DNA of 10,660 bases from JBOGTC01 sp050692055 (GCA_050692055.1 JBOGTC010000151.1:1-10660), one strand, 5' to 3'; numbered from the stretch's first letter, positions 1-4,738 are shown. Notes: generated by a model from the letters alone, not told the origin. Numbers and translations: made by a program.

Positions 1-67
1 CGCGTCTCGGCTGGTTTCGGCCGTGTCCGACCGCCCTCGGCGCGCGGCTTTGCATGACGTGGAGATA

Positions 68-107
68 ACGGGGAAGAAGATGGCGTGAAGGGCCTCAACT
101 TCCCCGT
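68..107. repeat. inverted repeat, 9-bp arms
   Basis: ACGGGGAAG (68-76) is the exact reverse complement of CTTCCCCGT (99-107), with 22 nt between the arms. There is no T tract after either arm on either strand, so it is not a standard intrinsic terminator. The left arm continues as GGGGAAGAAG, a word that recurs at 131-140 in the next hairpin. Confidence 0.55.
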
Positions 108-133
108 ATGTTGGACACGGTGACAGCGGTGGG

Positions 134-163
134 GAAGAAGGCAGGCGGATCAGCCTCTTCTTC
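134..163. repeat. imperfect inverted repeat
   Basis: GAAGAA (134-139) pairs with TTCTTC (158-163) and GGC (140-142) with GCC (153-155), leaving a 2-nt bulge and a 10-nt loop. The left arm lies in GGGGAAGAAG, shared with the hairpin about 60 nt upstream. There is no T run. Its function is unknown. Confidence 0.4.
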
Positions 164-290
164 ACCGATGCCTTCATGTGGTGCAAAGACACACGCGCTG
201 TGGAAAGACCATGTGTCTGCGTGAACCGGCCTGAATCAGGACAGTCGGAGGCCGTGACCATGTCATCTGTGTCGCGGCCCGCCGGAGCGG

Positions 291-296
291 TACCAT
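291..296 (+). promoter_or_regulatory. possible -10 box of tRNA-Val
   Basis: TACCAT lies 8 nt before the tRNA-Val 5' end, which would place the transcription start almost at the mature 5' end. There is no good -35 hexamer 16-18 nt upstream, so this is a weak call that rests mainly on position. Confidence 0.3.
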
Positions 297-304
297 GTCG
301 CGAC

Positions 305-378
305 GGGCGGTTAGCTCAGCTGGTCAGAGCGCCTCGTTTACACCGAGGAGGTCGGGGGTTCGAGCCCCTCACCGCCCA
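305..378 (+). tRNA. tRNA-Val (UAC)
   Basis: A full cloverleaf can be folded by eye. The acceptor GGGCGGT (305-311) pairs with ACCGCCC (371-377), and A378 is the discriminator. The D stem is GCTC/GAGC and the anticodon stem CCTCG/CGAGG. The loop TTTACAC places anticodon TAC at 339-341, which reads GTA and, by wobble, other Val codons. The T arm contains TTCGAGC. The next bases are CTCC, so CCA is not encoded and must be added by a tRNA nucleotidyltransferase. The five clustered tRNAs downstream, in contrast, do encode CCA. No other tRNA is adjacent. Confidence 0.97.
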
Positions 379-427
379 CTCCAATGCCGTTCGGCAAGTT
401 GAGGACCGGCGGGCTTGGCGGTGCCGC

Positions 428-433
428 TACACT
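428..433 (+). promoter_or_regulatory. candidate -10 box for a leaderless transcript
   Basis: TACACT ends 6 nt before the ATG at 440. A start about 7 nt after a -10 box would fall on that ATG itself, and no Shine-Dalgarno sequence is visible. No -35 hexamer stands out at the usual distance. The placement suggests leaderless transcription of the next gene, but this is inference. Confidence 0.35.
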
Positions 434-439
434 GTGTCC

Positions 440-919
440 ATGAAGCCCGGGCTGATCGCGGCGTTCTCGGTCGTCGGTGTGGGGATCTGGATCTTCGCGG
501 TCATCGGGGCGTTCAGCGTCGCCGATACGATCGCGGGGGACGAAGCCAACAACCCGGCACCGCCGGTGTCGCTCCTGCCCCCTGGTGCCGAGCTGGGCGG
601 GCCCGACATCAGCCTCCCGCACCCTCCCGACGCCAGCCGTACCGATTTTTGGCGTGAGCTGCAGGGCGATCTCGTGATCACGAGGGCCGAGTACGTTGTC
701 GAGGCCGATCCCGCCGCCGTGCGTGCGCATTACAGCGCGATTCTGGAGCGCGACGGGTGGGAGCTGCTGGATCCCGACCTAGTTCGCGGCGAATGGACCT
801 ATGTGGCGACGGCCGGTCAGCGACGAGCGGCCATCGGAGTCGAGGTCGAGGGACGCTTTACGGCGATAACGGTCGAGGTCAGCGAGCCCGGCGCGAGGGA
901 CGACCTCAGCGATCGCTGA
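440..919 (+). CDS. membrane-anchored protein of unknown function
   Basis: I do not recognise a named family in this 159-residue protein. Residues about 5-27 form one hydrophobic segment (signal anchor or uncleaved signal peptide). A Pro/Ala-rich linker (about 35-65) follows, then a small mixed alpha/beta domain (about 70-150) probably exposed outside the membrane. Its helix 'AAVRAHYSAILERDGW' and the following strands resemble compact domains in exported proteins that take up a 'position, shape, then sheet' pattern, but I cannot assign a ligand. I chose the ATG at 440 because the frame upstream passes through the tRNA-Val. GTG at 434 is an in-frame alternative. There is no ribosome binding site, which fits a leaderless transcript. 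The stop codon lies inside a 16-bp palindrome upstream of lemA, 64 nt away, so a link with lemA-htpX is possible but unproven. Confidence 0.65.
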   Translation: MKPGLIAAFSVVGVGIWIFAVIGAFSVADTIAGDEANNPAPPVSLLPPGAELGGPDISLPHPPDASRTDFWRELQGDLVITRAEYVVEADPAAVRAHYSAILERDGWELLDPDLVRGEWTYVATAGQRRAAIGVEVEGRFTAITVEVSEPGARDDLSDR

Positions 920-920
920 G
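905..920. repeat. perfect 16-bp palindrome over a stop codon
   Basis: CTCAGCGATCGCTGAG equals its own reverse complement at all 16 positions. It covers the TGA stop of the upstream gene and sits about 25 bp before the candidate -10 box of lemA, where an operator or activator site could lie. With no loop it is more like a dimeric protein site than a terminator. Its core GCGATCGC is also a commonly over-represented octamer in some bacteria. Confidence 0.5.
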
Positions 921-941
921 CCCCGCTCGGCTACGGGCGCC

Positions 942-950
942 TGCTACGAT
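942..950 (+). promoter_or_regulatory. candidate extended -10 promoter of lemA-htpX
   Basis: TGCTACGAT combines the TG of an extended -10 element with TACGAT (945-950). Transcription would start near 957 and give a leader of about 27 nt. There is no clear -35, as is usual for extended -10 promoters. The ribosome binding site AGGAG (969-973) follows, 10 nt before the lemA start. Confidence 0.4.
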
Positions 951-983
951 GCGCCCACAATCCCGAGCAGGAGCCATCCACCG

Positions 984-1559
984 ATGCCCACCGCCGTCTG
1001 GGTCATCCTGATAATCGTCGCGATCCTCGCCGCCTTCCTGATCTTCACCTACAACGGCCTCGTTCGGCTGCGGAACATGGTCGACGAGGCCTGGAACCAG
1101 ATCAGCGTTCAGCTCAAGCGCCGCCACGACCTCATCCCGAACCTGGTCAACGCGGTGAAGGGCTACATGGACTTCGAGCAGGAGACCCTGACGCGCGTCA
1201 TCGAGGCGCGCTCCGCCGCGGTCACCGCGCAGGCCAAGGGTCCGCAGGCGGCGGGGGAGACGGCGCAGGCGGAGAATTTCCTGACCGGCGCCCTGCGGCA
1301 GCTGTTCGCTCTTGTCGAGAACTACCCCGATCTGAAGTCGAACGAGAACGTGATGCAGCTCCAGGAAGAGCTGACCACGACCGAGAACCAGATCGGATTC
1401 TCACGCCAGCACTACAACAGCACGGTTCGCGAGCTCAACACGGCGGTCCAGACCTTCCCGAACAACGTGATCGCCGGACCCTTCGGCTTCCGGGAGCGCG
1501 ATTACTTCCAGATCGAAGAGGCCGAGACCGCGGTGCCCGAGGTGAACCTCCGCGGCTGA
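984..1559 (+). CDS. lemA: LemA family membrane protein
   Basis: This 191-residue protein fits the LemA family in length and layout. It has an N-terminal membrane segment (about 4-22) with a very short outside tail, followed by a long helical cytoplasmic domain. Family-typical stretches include 'YNGLVRLRNMVDEAWNQI' (about 23-40), 'RRHDLIPNLVNAVKGYM' (about 46-62), 'LTTTENQIGFSRQHYN' and the C-terminal 'FREREYF'-type strand, here FRERDYFQIEEAE. LemA proteins have no settled biochemical activity. They often sit beside M48 metalloproteases and are thought to act with them in envelope quality control. Here htpX starts 4 nt after the stop, so the two are surely co-transcribed. The start at 984 is supported by AGGAG 10 nt upstream. 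Confidence 0.93.
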   Translation: MPTAVWVILIIVAILAAFLIFTYNGLVRLRNMVDEAWNQISVQLKRRHDLIPNLVNAVKGYMDFEQETLTRVIEARSAAVTAQAKGPQAAGETAQAENFLTGALRQLFALVENYPDLKSNENVMQLQEELTTTENQIGFSRQHYNSTVRELNTAVQTFPNNVIAGPFGFRERDYFQIEEAETAVPEVNLRG

Positions 1560-1563
1560 GCCG

Positions 1564-2556
1564 ATGACCGCCAGCGCCGCGCCGCAGCGCCCGGCGCCAA
1601 CCACCTTCTACCGCGAGATCGACCGCAACCGGCGCCGCAGCTGGCTGCTGGTCGCGGTCGTCATCGTCGTGCTCGGCGTGATGGGAGGTGTGATCGGCTA
1701 CGCCACCGGGTTCGGCTGGGGCGGGGTGGCGATCGCCGTGGCGGTGGCCGTCGCGATGAGCATCGGCTCCTTCTTCGCCGGCGATGCCCTCGTCATGGCG
1801 TCGTCGGGAGCGCGCGAGCTAGACGCCGCGCAGCCCCCTGATGCTTACCGCCAGGTCGTCAATATCGTGGAGGAGATGCGGCTCGCCGGTGGTCTGCCGC
1901 GGCCGCGGATCTGGGTCATCGATGACTCGGCGCCGAATGCCTTCGCGACCGGGCGCGACCCGAAGCACGCCAGCGTGGCGGTCACCACCGGCCTCCTGCA
2001 GAAGCTGGATCGCGAGCAGCTGCAGGGTGTCATCGGCCACGAGATGAGCCACATCGGAAACCTGGACATTCGCTTCACCCTGCTCGTCGGCGTCCTGGTG
2101 GGAAGCATCGCGCTCCTCGCGGACTGGTTCCTGCGCTTCACCTTCTGGGGCGGGGGGCGTCGCAGCGGCGGCGACTCGGACCGCGGCGGTGGCGGCGGCG
2201 GCGCGGCTGCCATCCTCGTCGTGGTGGCCATCGTGCTGGCGATCGTGGCGCCACTCATCGGCCGCCTCGTGCAGGCGGCGGTGAGCCGCAGCCGGGAGAG
2301 CCTGGCCGATGCGAGCGCGGTCGAGCTGACGCGCAACCCCCTTGGCCTGGCACGAGCCCTGCGCGCCATCTCGGACGACCGCGAGGTGCTCGAGGTGGCG
2401 AACCGGGCCACGCAGCACCTGTACATCGTCAACCCGATCAAGTCGTTCGAGGAGCGTGCGCAGTCGCTCTGGGACACCCATCCGCCGATCGGCGAGCGCG
2501 TCCGCGCCCTCGAGAACATCGCCGGGCAAATGGGGCTCTCGGGACCGGTGAGCTGA
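1564..2556 (+). CDS. htpX: HtpX-like M48 zinc metalloprotease
   Basis: This is a membrane-bound zinc protease of family M48, 330 residues, that degrades damaged or misfolded membrane proteins from the cytoplasmic side. The HExxH zinc motif is HEMSH at 159-163 (ligands H159 and H163, catalytic E160). The third ligand is E245 in 'SRESLADASAVEL'. Two hydrophobic segments lie near the N terminus (about 26-49 and 54-74), and two more flank a Gly-rich loop (about 196-213) between about 172-190 and 214-236. The C-terminal 'WDTHPPIGERVRAL' is the usual M48 substrate-groove end. It follows lemA by 4 nt, with no room for a separate promoter. The glycine-rich loop is longer than I expect for the family, but no catalytic residue is missing. 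Confidence 0.95.
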   Translation: MTASAAPQRPAPTTFYREIDRNRRRSWLLVAVVIVVLGVMGGVIGYATGFGWGGVAIAVAVAVAMSIGSFFAGDALVMASSGARELDAAQPPDAYRQVVNIVEEMRLAGGLPRPRIWVIDDSAPNAFATGRDPKHASVAVTTGLLQKLDREQLQGVIGHEMSHIGNLDIRFTLLVGVLVGSIALLADWFLRFTFWGGGRRSGGDSDRGGGGGGAAAILVVVAIVLAIVAPLIGRLVQAAVSRSRESLADASAVELTRNPLGLARALRAISDDREVLEVANRATQHLYIVNPIKSFEERAQSLWDTHPPIGERVRALENIAGQMGLSGPVS

Positions 2557-2567
2557 GGGGGCGAGAG

Positions 2568-2596
2568 TTGCGGCGGGCGTCGGGCATCGGTATCCT
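2568..2596 (+). promoter_or_regulatory. promoter of the tRNA cluster
   Basis: TTGCGG (2568-2573) and TATCCT (2591-2596) are separated by exactly 17 nt, close to the sigma-70 consensus TTGACA/TATAAT. Transcription would begin near 2603, giving a leader of about 40 nt before tRNA-Phe. It starts just after the htpX stop. Confidence 0.6.
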
Positions 2597-2615
2597 CAGC
2601 CGGGCCTGATGCGGA

Positions 2616-2633
2616 GCTGAGCTTCTGCTCAGC
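2616..2633 (+). repeat. leader hairpin before tRNA-Phe
   Basis: GCTGAGC (2616-2622) pairs perfectly with GCTCAGC (2627-2633) across a TTCT tetraloop. It lies inside the predicted 5' leader of the tRNA transcript and 9 nt before the tRNA-Phe 5' end. There is no T run, so termination is unlikely. A processing or folding aid for the pre-tRNA is more plausible. Confidence 0.5.
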
Positions 2634-2642
2634 GAGATCGGC

Positions 2643-2718
2643 GCCGAGGTAGCTCAGTCGGTAGAGCACCGCCCTGAAGAGGCGGGTGTCGTCAGTTCGA
2701 TTCTGACCCTCGGCACCA
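2643..2718 (+). tRNA. tRNA-Phe (GAA)
   Basis: The acceptor GCCGAGG (2643-2649) pairs with CCTCGGC (2708-2714). A2715 is the discriminator and CCA is encoded at 2716-2718. The D stem is GCTC/GAGC. The anticodon stem CCGCC/GGCGG encloses loop CTGAAGA, placing GAA at 2676-2678. The T stem GTCAG/CTGAC has loop TTCGATT. It is the first tRNA of the cluster. Confidence 0.97.
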
Positions 2719-2723
2719 GCACC

Positions 2724-2750
2724 GCGGACGTGGCAGAATGGCATGAAGCG
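2724..2750 (+). pseudogene. 5' remnant of a tRNA-Leu-like gene
   Basis: These 27 nt look like the first third of a class II tRNA: an acceptor 5' strand GCGGACG, then TG, then the D-arm words GCAG and AATGGCA. Positions 2729-2743 match the D-arm region of the intact tRNA-Leu(UAA) (3060-3074) at 14 of 15 bases (GTGGCxGAATGGCA). No anticodon arm, T arm or 3' acceptor strand follows. One base later the acceptor stem of tRNA-Gly begins. It is probably a relic of recombination or deletion within the tRNA cluster. Confidence 0.6.
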
Positions 2751-2751
2751 G

Positions 2752-2827
2752 GCGGAAGTGGCTCAGTTGGTAGAGCATCACCTTGCCAAGGTGAGGGTCG
2801 CGGGTTCGAGTCCCGTCTTCCGCTCCA
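2752..2827 (+). tRNA. tRNA-Gly (GCC)
   Basis: The acceptor GCGGAAG (2752-2758) pairs with CTTCCGC (2817-2823). T2824 is the discriminator and CCA is encoded at 2825-2827. The D stem is GCTC/GAGC. The anticodon stem TCACC/GGTGA has loop TTGCCAA, placing GCC at 2785-2787, which reads GGC and GGT. The T stem GCGGG/CCCGT has loop TTCGAGT. Confidence 0.97.
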
Positions 2828-2852
2828 TATTCATGTCCGGCTGGCGTTCACC

Positions 2853-2861
2853 TGCTAGCCT
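2853..2861 (+). promoter_or_regulatory. possible extended -10 before the Gln-type tRNA
   Basis: TGCTAGCCT has the TG extension and a TAGCCT hexamer ending 15 nt before the 5' end of the next tRNA. The 49-nt spacer here is longer than some of the others in the cluster, so a separate promoter is possible. No convincing -35 is present. Confidence 0.25.
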
Positions 2862-2876
2862 CGTGGCGGATCTGAG

Positions 2877-2950
2877 TGCCCCGTCGTCTAGTGGTAGGAC
2901 AGCGGACTTAGGATCCGTGAACCGAGGTTCGAATCCTCGCGGGGCAGCCA
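2877..2950 (+). tRNA. tRNA with UAG anticodon on a Gln-type body
   Basis: The cloverleaf is complete. TGCCCCG (2877-2883) pairs with CGGGGCA (2940-2946), with discriminator G2947 and encoded CCA (2948-2950). The D stem is GTCT/GGAC, the anticodon stem GCGGA/TCCGT and the T stem CGAGG/CCTCG with loop TTCGAAT. The anticodon loop is CTTAGGA, so positions 34-36 are TAG (2909-2911), which would read the Leu codon CUA. The rest is not Leu-like: there is a short 4-nt variable loop and not a long arm, a U1-A72 pair and G73, all typical of tRNA-Gln. A normal Gln loop would be CTTTGGA, so a single change at position 35 (U to A) explains the anticodon. It may be a remoulded tRNA, a decaying copy or an assembly error. 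The charging amino acid is not certain. Confidence 0.85.
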
Positions 2951-2965
2951 GTCGCACATGCGGGT

Positions 2966-3040
2966 GGCGACGTGCCCGAGTGGTTCAGGGAGCGGTCTGC
3001 AAAACCGCGTACACGGGTTCGATTCCCGTCGTCGCCTCCA
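2966..3040 (+). tRNA. tRNA-Cys (GCA)
   Basis: The acceptor GGCGACG (2966-2972) pairs with CGTCGCC (3030-3036). T3037 is the discriminator, an essential Cys identity base known as U73, and CCA is encoded at 3038-3040. The anticodon stem GCGGT/ACCGC has loop CTGCAAA, placing GCA at 2999-3001. The T stem ACGGG/CCCGT has loop TTCGATT. The D stem has three clear pairs, CCC with GGG. Confidence 0.97.
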
Positions 3041-3054
3041 CCTCAGCGTCGCGC

Positions 3055-3140
3055 GCCGGAGTGGCGGAATGGCAGACGCAGCCGGCTTAAACCCGGCGGC
3101 CCGCAAGGGCGTGGGGGTTCGAGTCCCTCCTCCGGCACCA
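3055..3140 (+). tRNA. tRNA-Leu (UAA)
   Basis: This is a class II tRNA. The acceptor GCCGGAG (3055-3061) pairs with CTCCGGC (3130-3136). A73 is at 3137 and CCA is encoded at 3138-3140. The anticodon stem GCCGG/CCGGC has loop CTTAAAC, placing TAA at 3088-3090. A long variable arm (about 3098-3112, GCCC/GGGC) marks it as Leu. The order Gly(GCC), Cys(GCA), Leu(UAA) is the same as in the glyW-cysT-leuZ operon of E. coli; here an extra tRNA is inserted after Gly. It ends 2 nt from the stop of the convergent small ORF. Confidence 0.97.
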
Positions 3141-3142
3141 CG

Positions 3143-3337
3143 TCACGGGTCCGATGGCGCGGACGGCTGCGAAGGCCGGCTGCCCAACGCGTCCTCATCG
3201 GGCGGGTCGTCGCCGGGCTGCGCGACACGAGGATCGGCGTGGTCGCTCGGGTTTGCCGGCTCCCCGGTGAGACCGGGGTGGTCGTCGGCGGGAGACTTGC
3301 CGGCGGTGTCGTCGAGATCGGGATCGCGCTTGCCCAT
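3143..3337 (-). CDS. small acidic hydrophilic protein (hypothetical)
   Basis: A 64-residue frame, rich in Asp, Pro, Ala and Gly, lies 44 nt after the CpaE-like gene on the same strand. Codon third positions are nearly all G or C, as in real genes here. I chose the third ATG (3337) because GGGAG lies 5 nt before it. Longer starts at 3352 and 3364 have no such site. There is no membrane segment, cysteine or recognisable domain. The runs of acidic residues ('DPDLDD', 'GDDPPDEDALG') suggest a disordered protein. It ends 2 nt from the tRNA-Leu, leaving no space for a terminator. It could be a chance frame in GC-rich DNA. Confidence 0.45.
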   Translation of the reverse strand: MGKRDPDLDDTAGKSPADDHPGLTGEPANPSDHADPRVAQPGDDPPDEDALGSRPSQPSAPSDP

Positions 3338-3381
3338 GCGTGCTCCCGGCATCGCATGAGCCATGCCGGACCGTGCGGATG

Positions 3382-4623
3382 TCAGCGTCGGTGGAAGATG
3401 GCTCGGCGCCTGCGTTCAGGCGCCTCCGGCGTGGGCTGGACCTCCGCACCGATGATCGCCTGTGCCAGCCGTCGCAGCGCGATGCCGGCCGGCGAGGATG
3501 GCCGGCTCATCACCAGCGGCACGCCCTCGTTGACCGCCCGGATCATGTCCACCTCGGAGAACGGGATCTCGGCCGTCGGCTTCACGCGCAGCAGATTCTC
3601 GAGGTCACGCGTCTTGAGCAGCGGCTTGGGGAAGATGTGGTTCACCACGATGTGCGTGCGCGCCCGCAGGGGCGTCGCCTCGGCCAGGAACGCGGTGAGC
3701 AGGCTGGTCGCTCGCAGCGCCGCGATCTCGGGGAACAGGGTGAAGACGTGCACGTCGGCCTGCTCAAGGATCCAAAGCGTGCGCGGGTCGAGGCGACTGC
3801 CGAGATCGACGATCACCAGATCGAACGCGCCGCTGAAGATCTCCACGATCTGCTGCAGCCGATCCAGCGTGACGCCGAATTCCGCCTCCGGTCGCGTCGG
3901 CGCGGCGAGGACGGTGAGACCCGAGACGTGCTTGATCAGGTGTGACCGCGCCAGCTCGGGATCGTCCAGGGCCTGCTCGTCGGAGGCCAGGCCGGCCAGG
4001 TCGTAGCGCGGCGTGAGGTTAAGATGCGTCGCCACCTGCCCGAACTGCAGATCGAGGTCGATGAGCAGCACGCGCGAGGCGGGACGGTCCCCGTTGGAGC
4101 TCGGTCTCGCCGCCGTCCGCGAGGAGGAGCCGCCTCCGCCCGCCAGGAGCACGGCGGCGTTCACGGCCAGCGTCGTGGTGCCGACTCCGCCCTTCGGCGA
4201 GAAGAAGGCCACGATCTCGCCGCTGGTCTGTTCGCGAGCGGCCTCCGGACGAGCCTTGCCGGTGCGAACCAGGAGCGCAGTGATGCGTGCCTCGAGCTCG
4301 TGCTCGGCGAAACCGGTCACGATGACGTCATCCGCTCCCGCCTCCAGGAAGGCGATGCGAGCCTCCACGTCGTCGGCGTGCGGAACGACGACGAGGATAG
4401 GGATGCGACCGTAATCGCCGGCGGTCCGCAGCTCATCGACACGTCCGGAGGCGGCCGGCCCATCCGCGACGACGAGATCGATGGGCTGGCGGCGCAGGAC
4501 GGCCACCGCCTCCGCCGGCGTGGCGACGGAGGTCGTCTCGTAGCCGGCGGCGTCCAGGGCGGCCTCCAGCTCGCCGCGGAGCGAGTCGGTTCGAGCGCAG
4601 ATGAGTATCGGGTTCAAGGACAT
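3382..4623 (-). CDS. CpaE/TadZ-like receiver-ParA ATPase
   Basis: This 413-residue protein joins an N-terminal receiver-like domain (about 5-120) to a MinD/ParA-type ATPase (about 135-400). This is the layout of CpaE/TadZ, which place the Tad pilus secretion machine at a cell pole. The receiver has Asp54 in 'DLVVADG' but lacks the usual N-terminal acidic pair (LICARTD) and the conserved Lys (here VIVTGF), so it is probably not a working phospho-switch. The ATPase has the deviant Walker A 'KGGVGTTT' (144-151), 'LLIDLDLQFG' (186-195) and a Walker B-like 'LVIVDLG'. A Gly/Ser-rich insert (about 162-183) interrupts the fold. No other pilus gene is in the window, so its role is uncertain; a single-copy polarity or partition factor is another option. 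The short acidic ORF downstream may be in the same transcript. Its promoter is shared with rpsF. Confidence 0.85.
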   Translation of the reverse strand: MSLNPILICARTDSLRGELEAALDAAGYETTSVATPAEAVAVLRRQPIDLVVADGPAASGRVDELRTAGDYGRIPILVVVPHADDVEARIAFLEAGADDVIVTGFAEHELEARITALLVRTGKARPEAAREQTSGEIVAFFSPKGGVGTTTLAVNAAVLLAGGGGSSSRTAARPSSNGDRPASRVLLIDLDLQFGQVATHLNLTPRYDLAGLASDEQALDDPELARSHLIKHVSGLTVLAAPTRPEAEFGVTLDRLQQIVEIFSGAFDLVIVDLGSRLDPRTLWILEQADVHVFTLFPEIAALRATSLLTAFLAEATPLRARTHIVVNHIFPKPLLKTRDLENLLRVKPTAEIPFSEVDMIRAVNEGVPLVMSRPSSPAGIALRRLAQAIIGAEVQPTPEAPERRRRAIFHRR

Positions 4624-4658
4624 GTGCGGTGGCAGCCCTGCGAGCGTACGCTTGGCCG

Positions 4659-4687
4659 AGTATAGGATTCGGCTCGCTCCGTTGCCA
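4659..4687 (-). promoter_or_regulatory. promoter of the CpaE-like gene
   Basis: Reading the minus strand, TGGCAA (4687-4682) is followed 17 nt later by TATACT (4664-4659). The -10 is strong. The -35 matches the consensus at only 3 of 6 bases but coincides exactly with the -35 hexamer of the divergent rpsF promoter. Transcription should start near 4652, leaving a leader of about 29 nt before the ATG at 4623. The ribosome binding site is weak. Confidence 0.6.
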
Positions 4688-4710
4688 TGGGATCATCTGG
4701 TGGCTATACT
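4682..4710 (+). promoter_or_regulatory. promoter of rpsF-ssb-rpsR
   Basis: TTGCCA (4682-4687) and TATACT (4705-4710) with a 17-nt spacer give a strong sigma-70 type promoter, 5 of 6 matches at each hexamer. Transcription should start near 4718, giving a leader of about 115 nt before rpsF. It forms the right half of the symmetric divergent element. Confidence 0.75.
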
Positions 4711-4718
4711 CATTCGCA

Positions 4719-4738
4719 CGCCTCCAGCAGCGGAGGCG
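4719..4738 (+). repeat. hairpin at the 5' end of the rpsF leader
   Basis: CGCCTCC (4719-4725) pairs perfectly with GGAGGCG (4732-4738) around a 6-nt loop. It would occupy almost the first 20 nt of the rpsF transcript. It could protect the mRNA end or take part in control. There is no T run after it. Confidence 0.5.

Larger units (their letters stand above)
1..304. other. intergenic region without a convincing gene
   Basis: No open frame here shows coding features. The frame that opens at 176 runs straight through the tRNA-Val, so its first 88 codons are not a protein. The stretch holds two related hairpins (68-107 and 134-163), a short palindrome CCTGA-A-TCAGG (230-240), an imperfect direct repeat (207-231 and 256-279) and a weak promoter-like TACCAT just before the tRNA. 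Nothing runs in from the left edge that I can recognise. It may be the 3' flank of a gene lying outside the window. Confidence 0.6.

Noticed and set aside
176..439. N-terminal extension of the 440-919 protein
   Set aside because: The frame runs through the whole tRNA-Val, so the upstream residues are not a real protein. ATG 440 is kept.
2616..2633. Hairpin as terminator of lemA-htpX
   Set aside because: No T run follows and a good promoter for the tRNA cluster lies upstream of it, so it sits in the tRNA leader.
1819..2744. Two long minus-strand frames opposite htpX
   Set aside because: Antisense of a gene with intact M48 motifs. Composition is Arg/Ala/Pro-rich as expected for GC-rich shadow frames.
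2877..2950. Reassigned CUA codon or stop-codon suppressor
   Set aside because: The anticodon by loop position is UAG, which reads CUA and not a stop codon. CTA codons occur at Leu positions in TerC and IlvE, so the code seems standard.
2743..4006. Long plus-strand frames over the tRNA cluster and the CpaE-like gene
   Set aside because: They translate tRNA sequence (for example 'EVAQLVEHHLAK') or the antisense of the CpaE-like gene. No domains, only GC-rich open frames.
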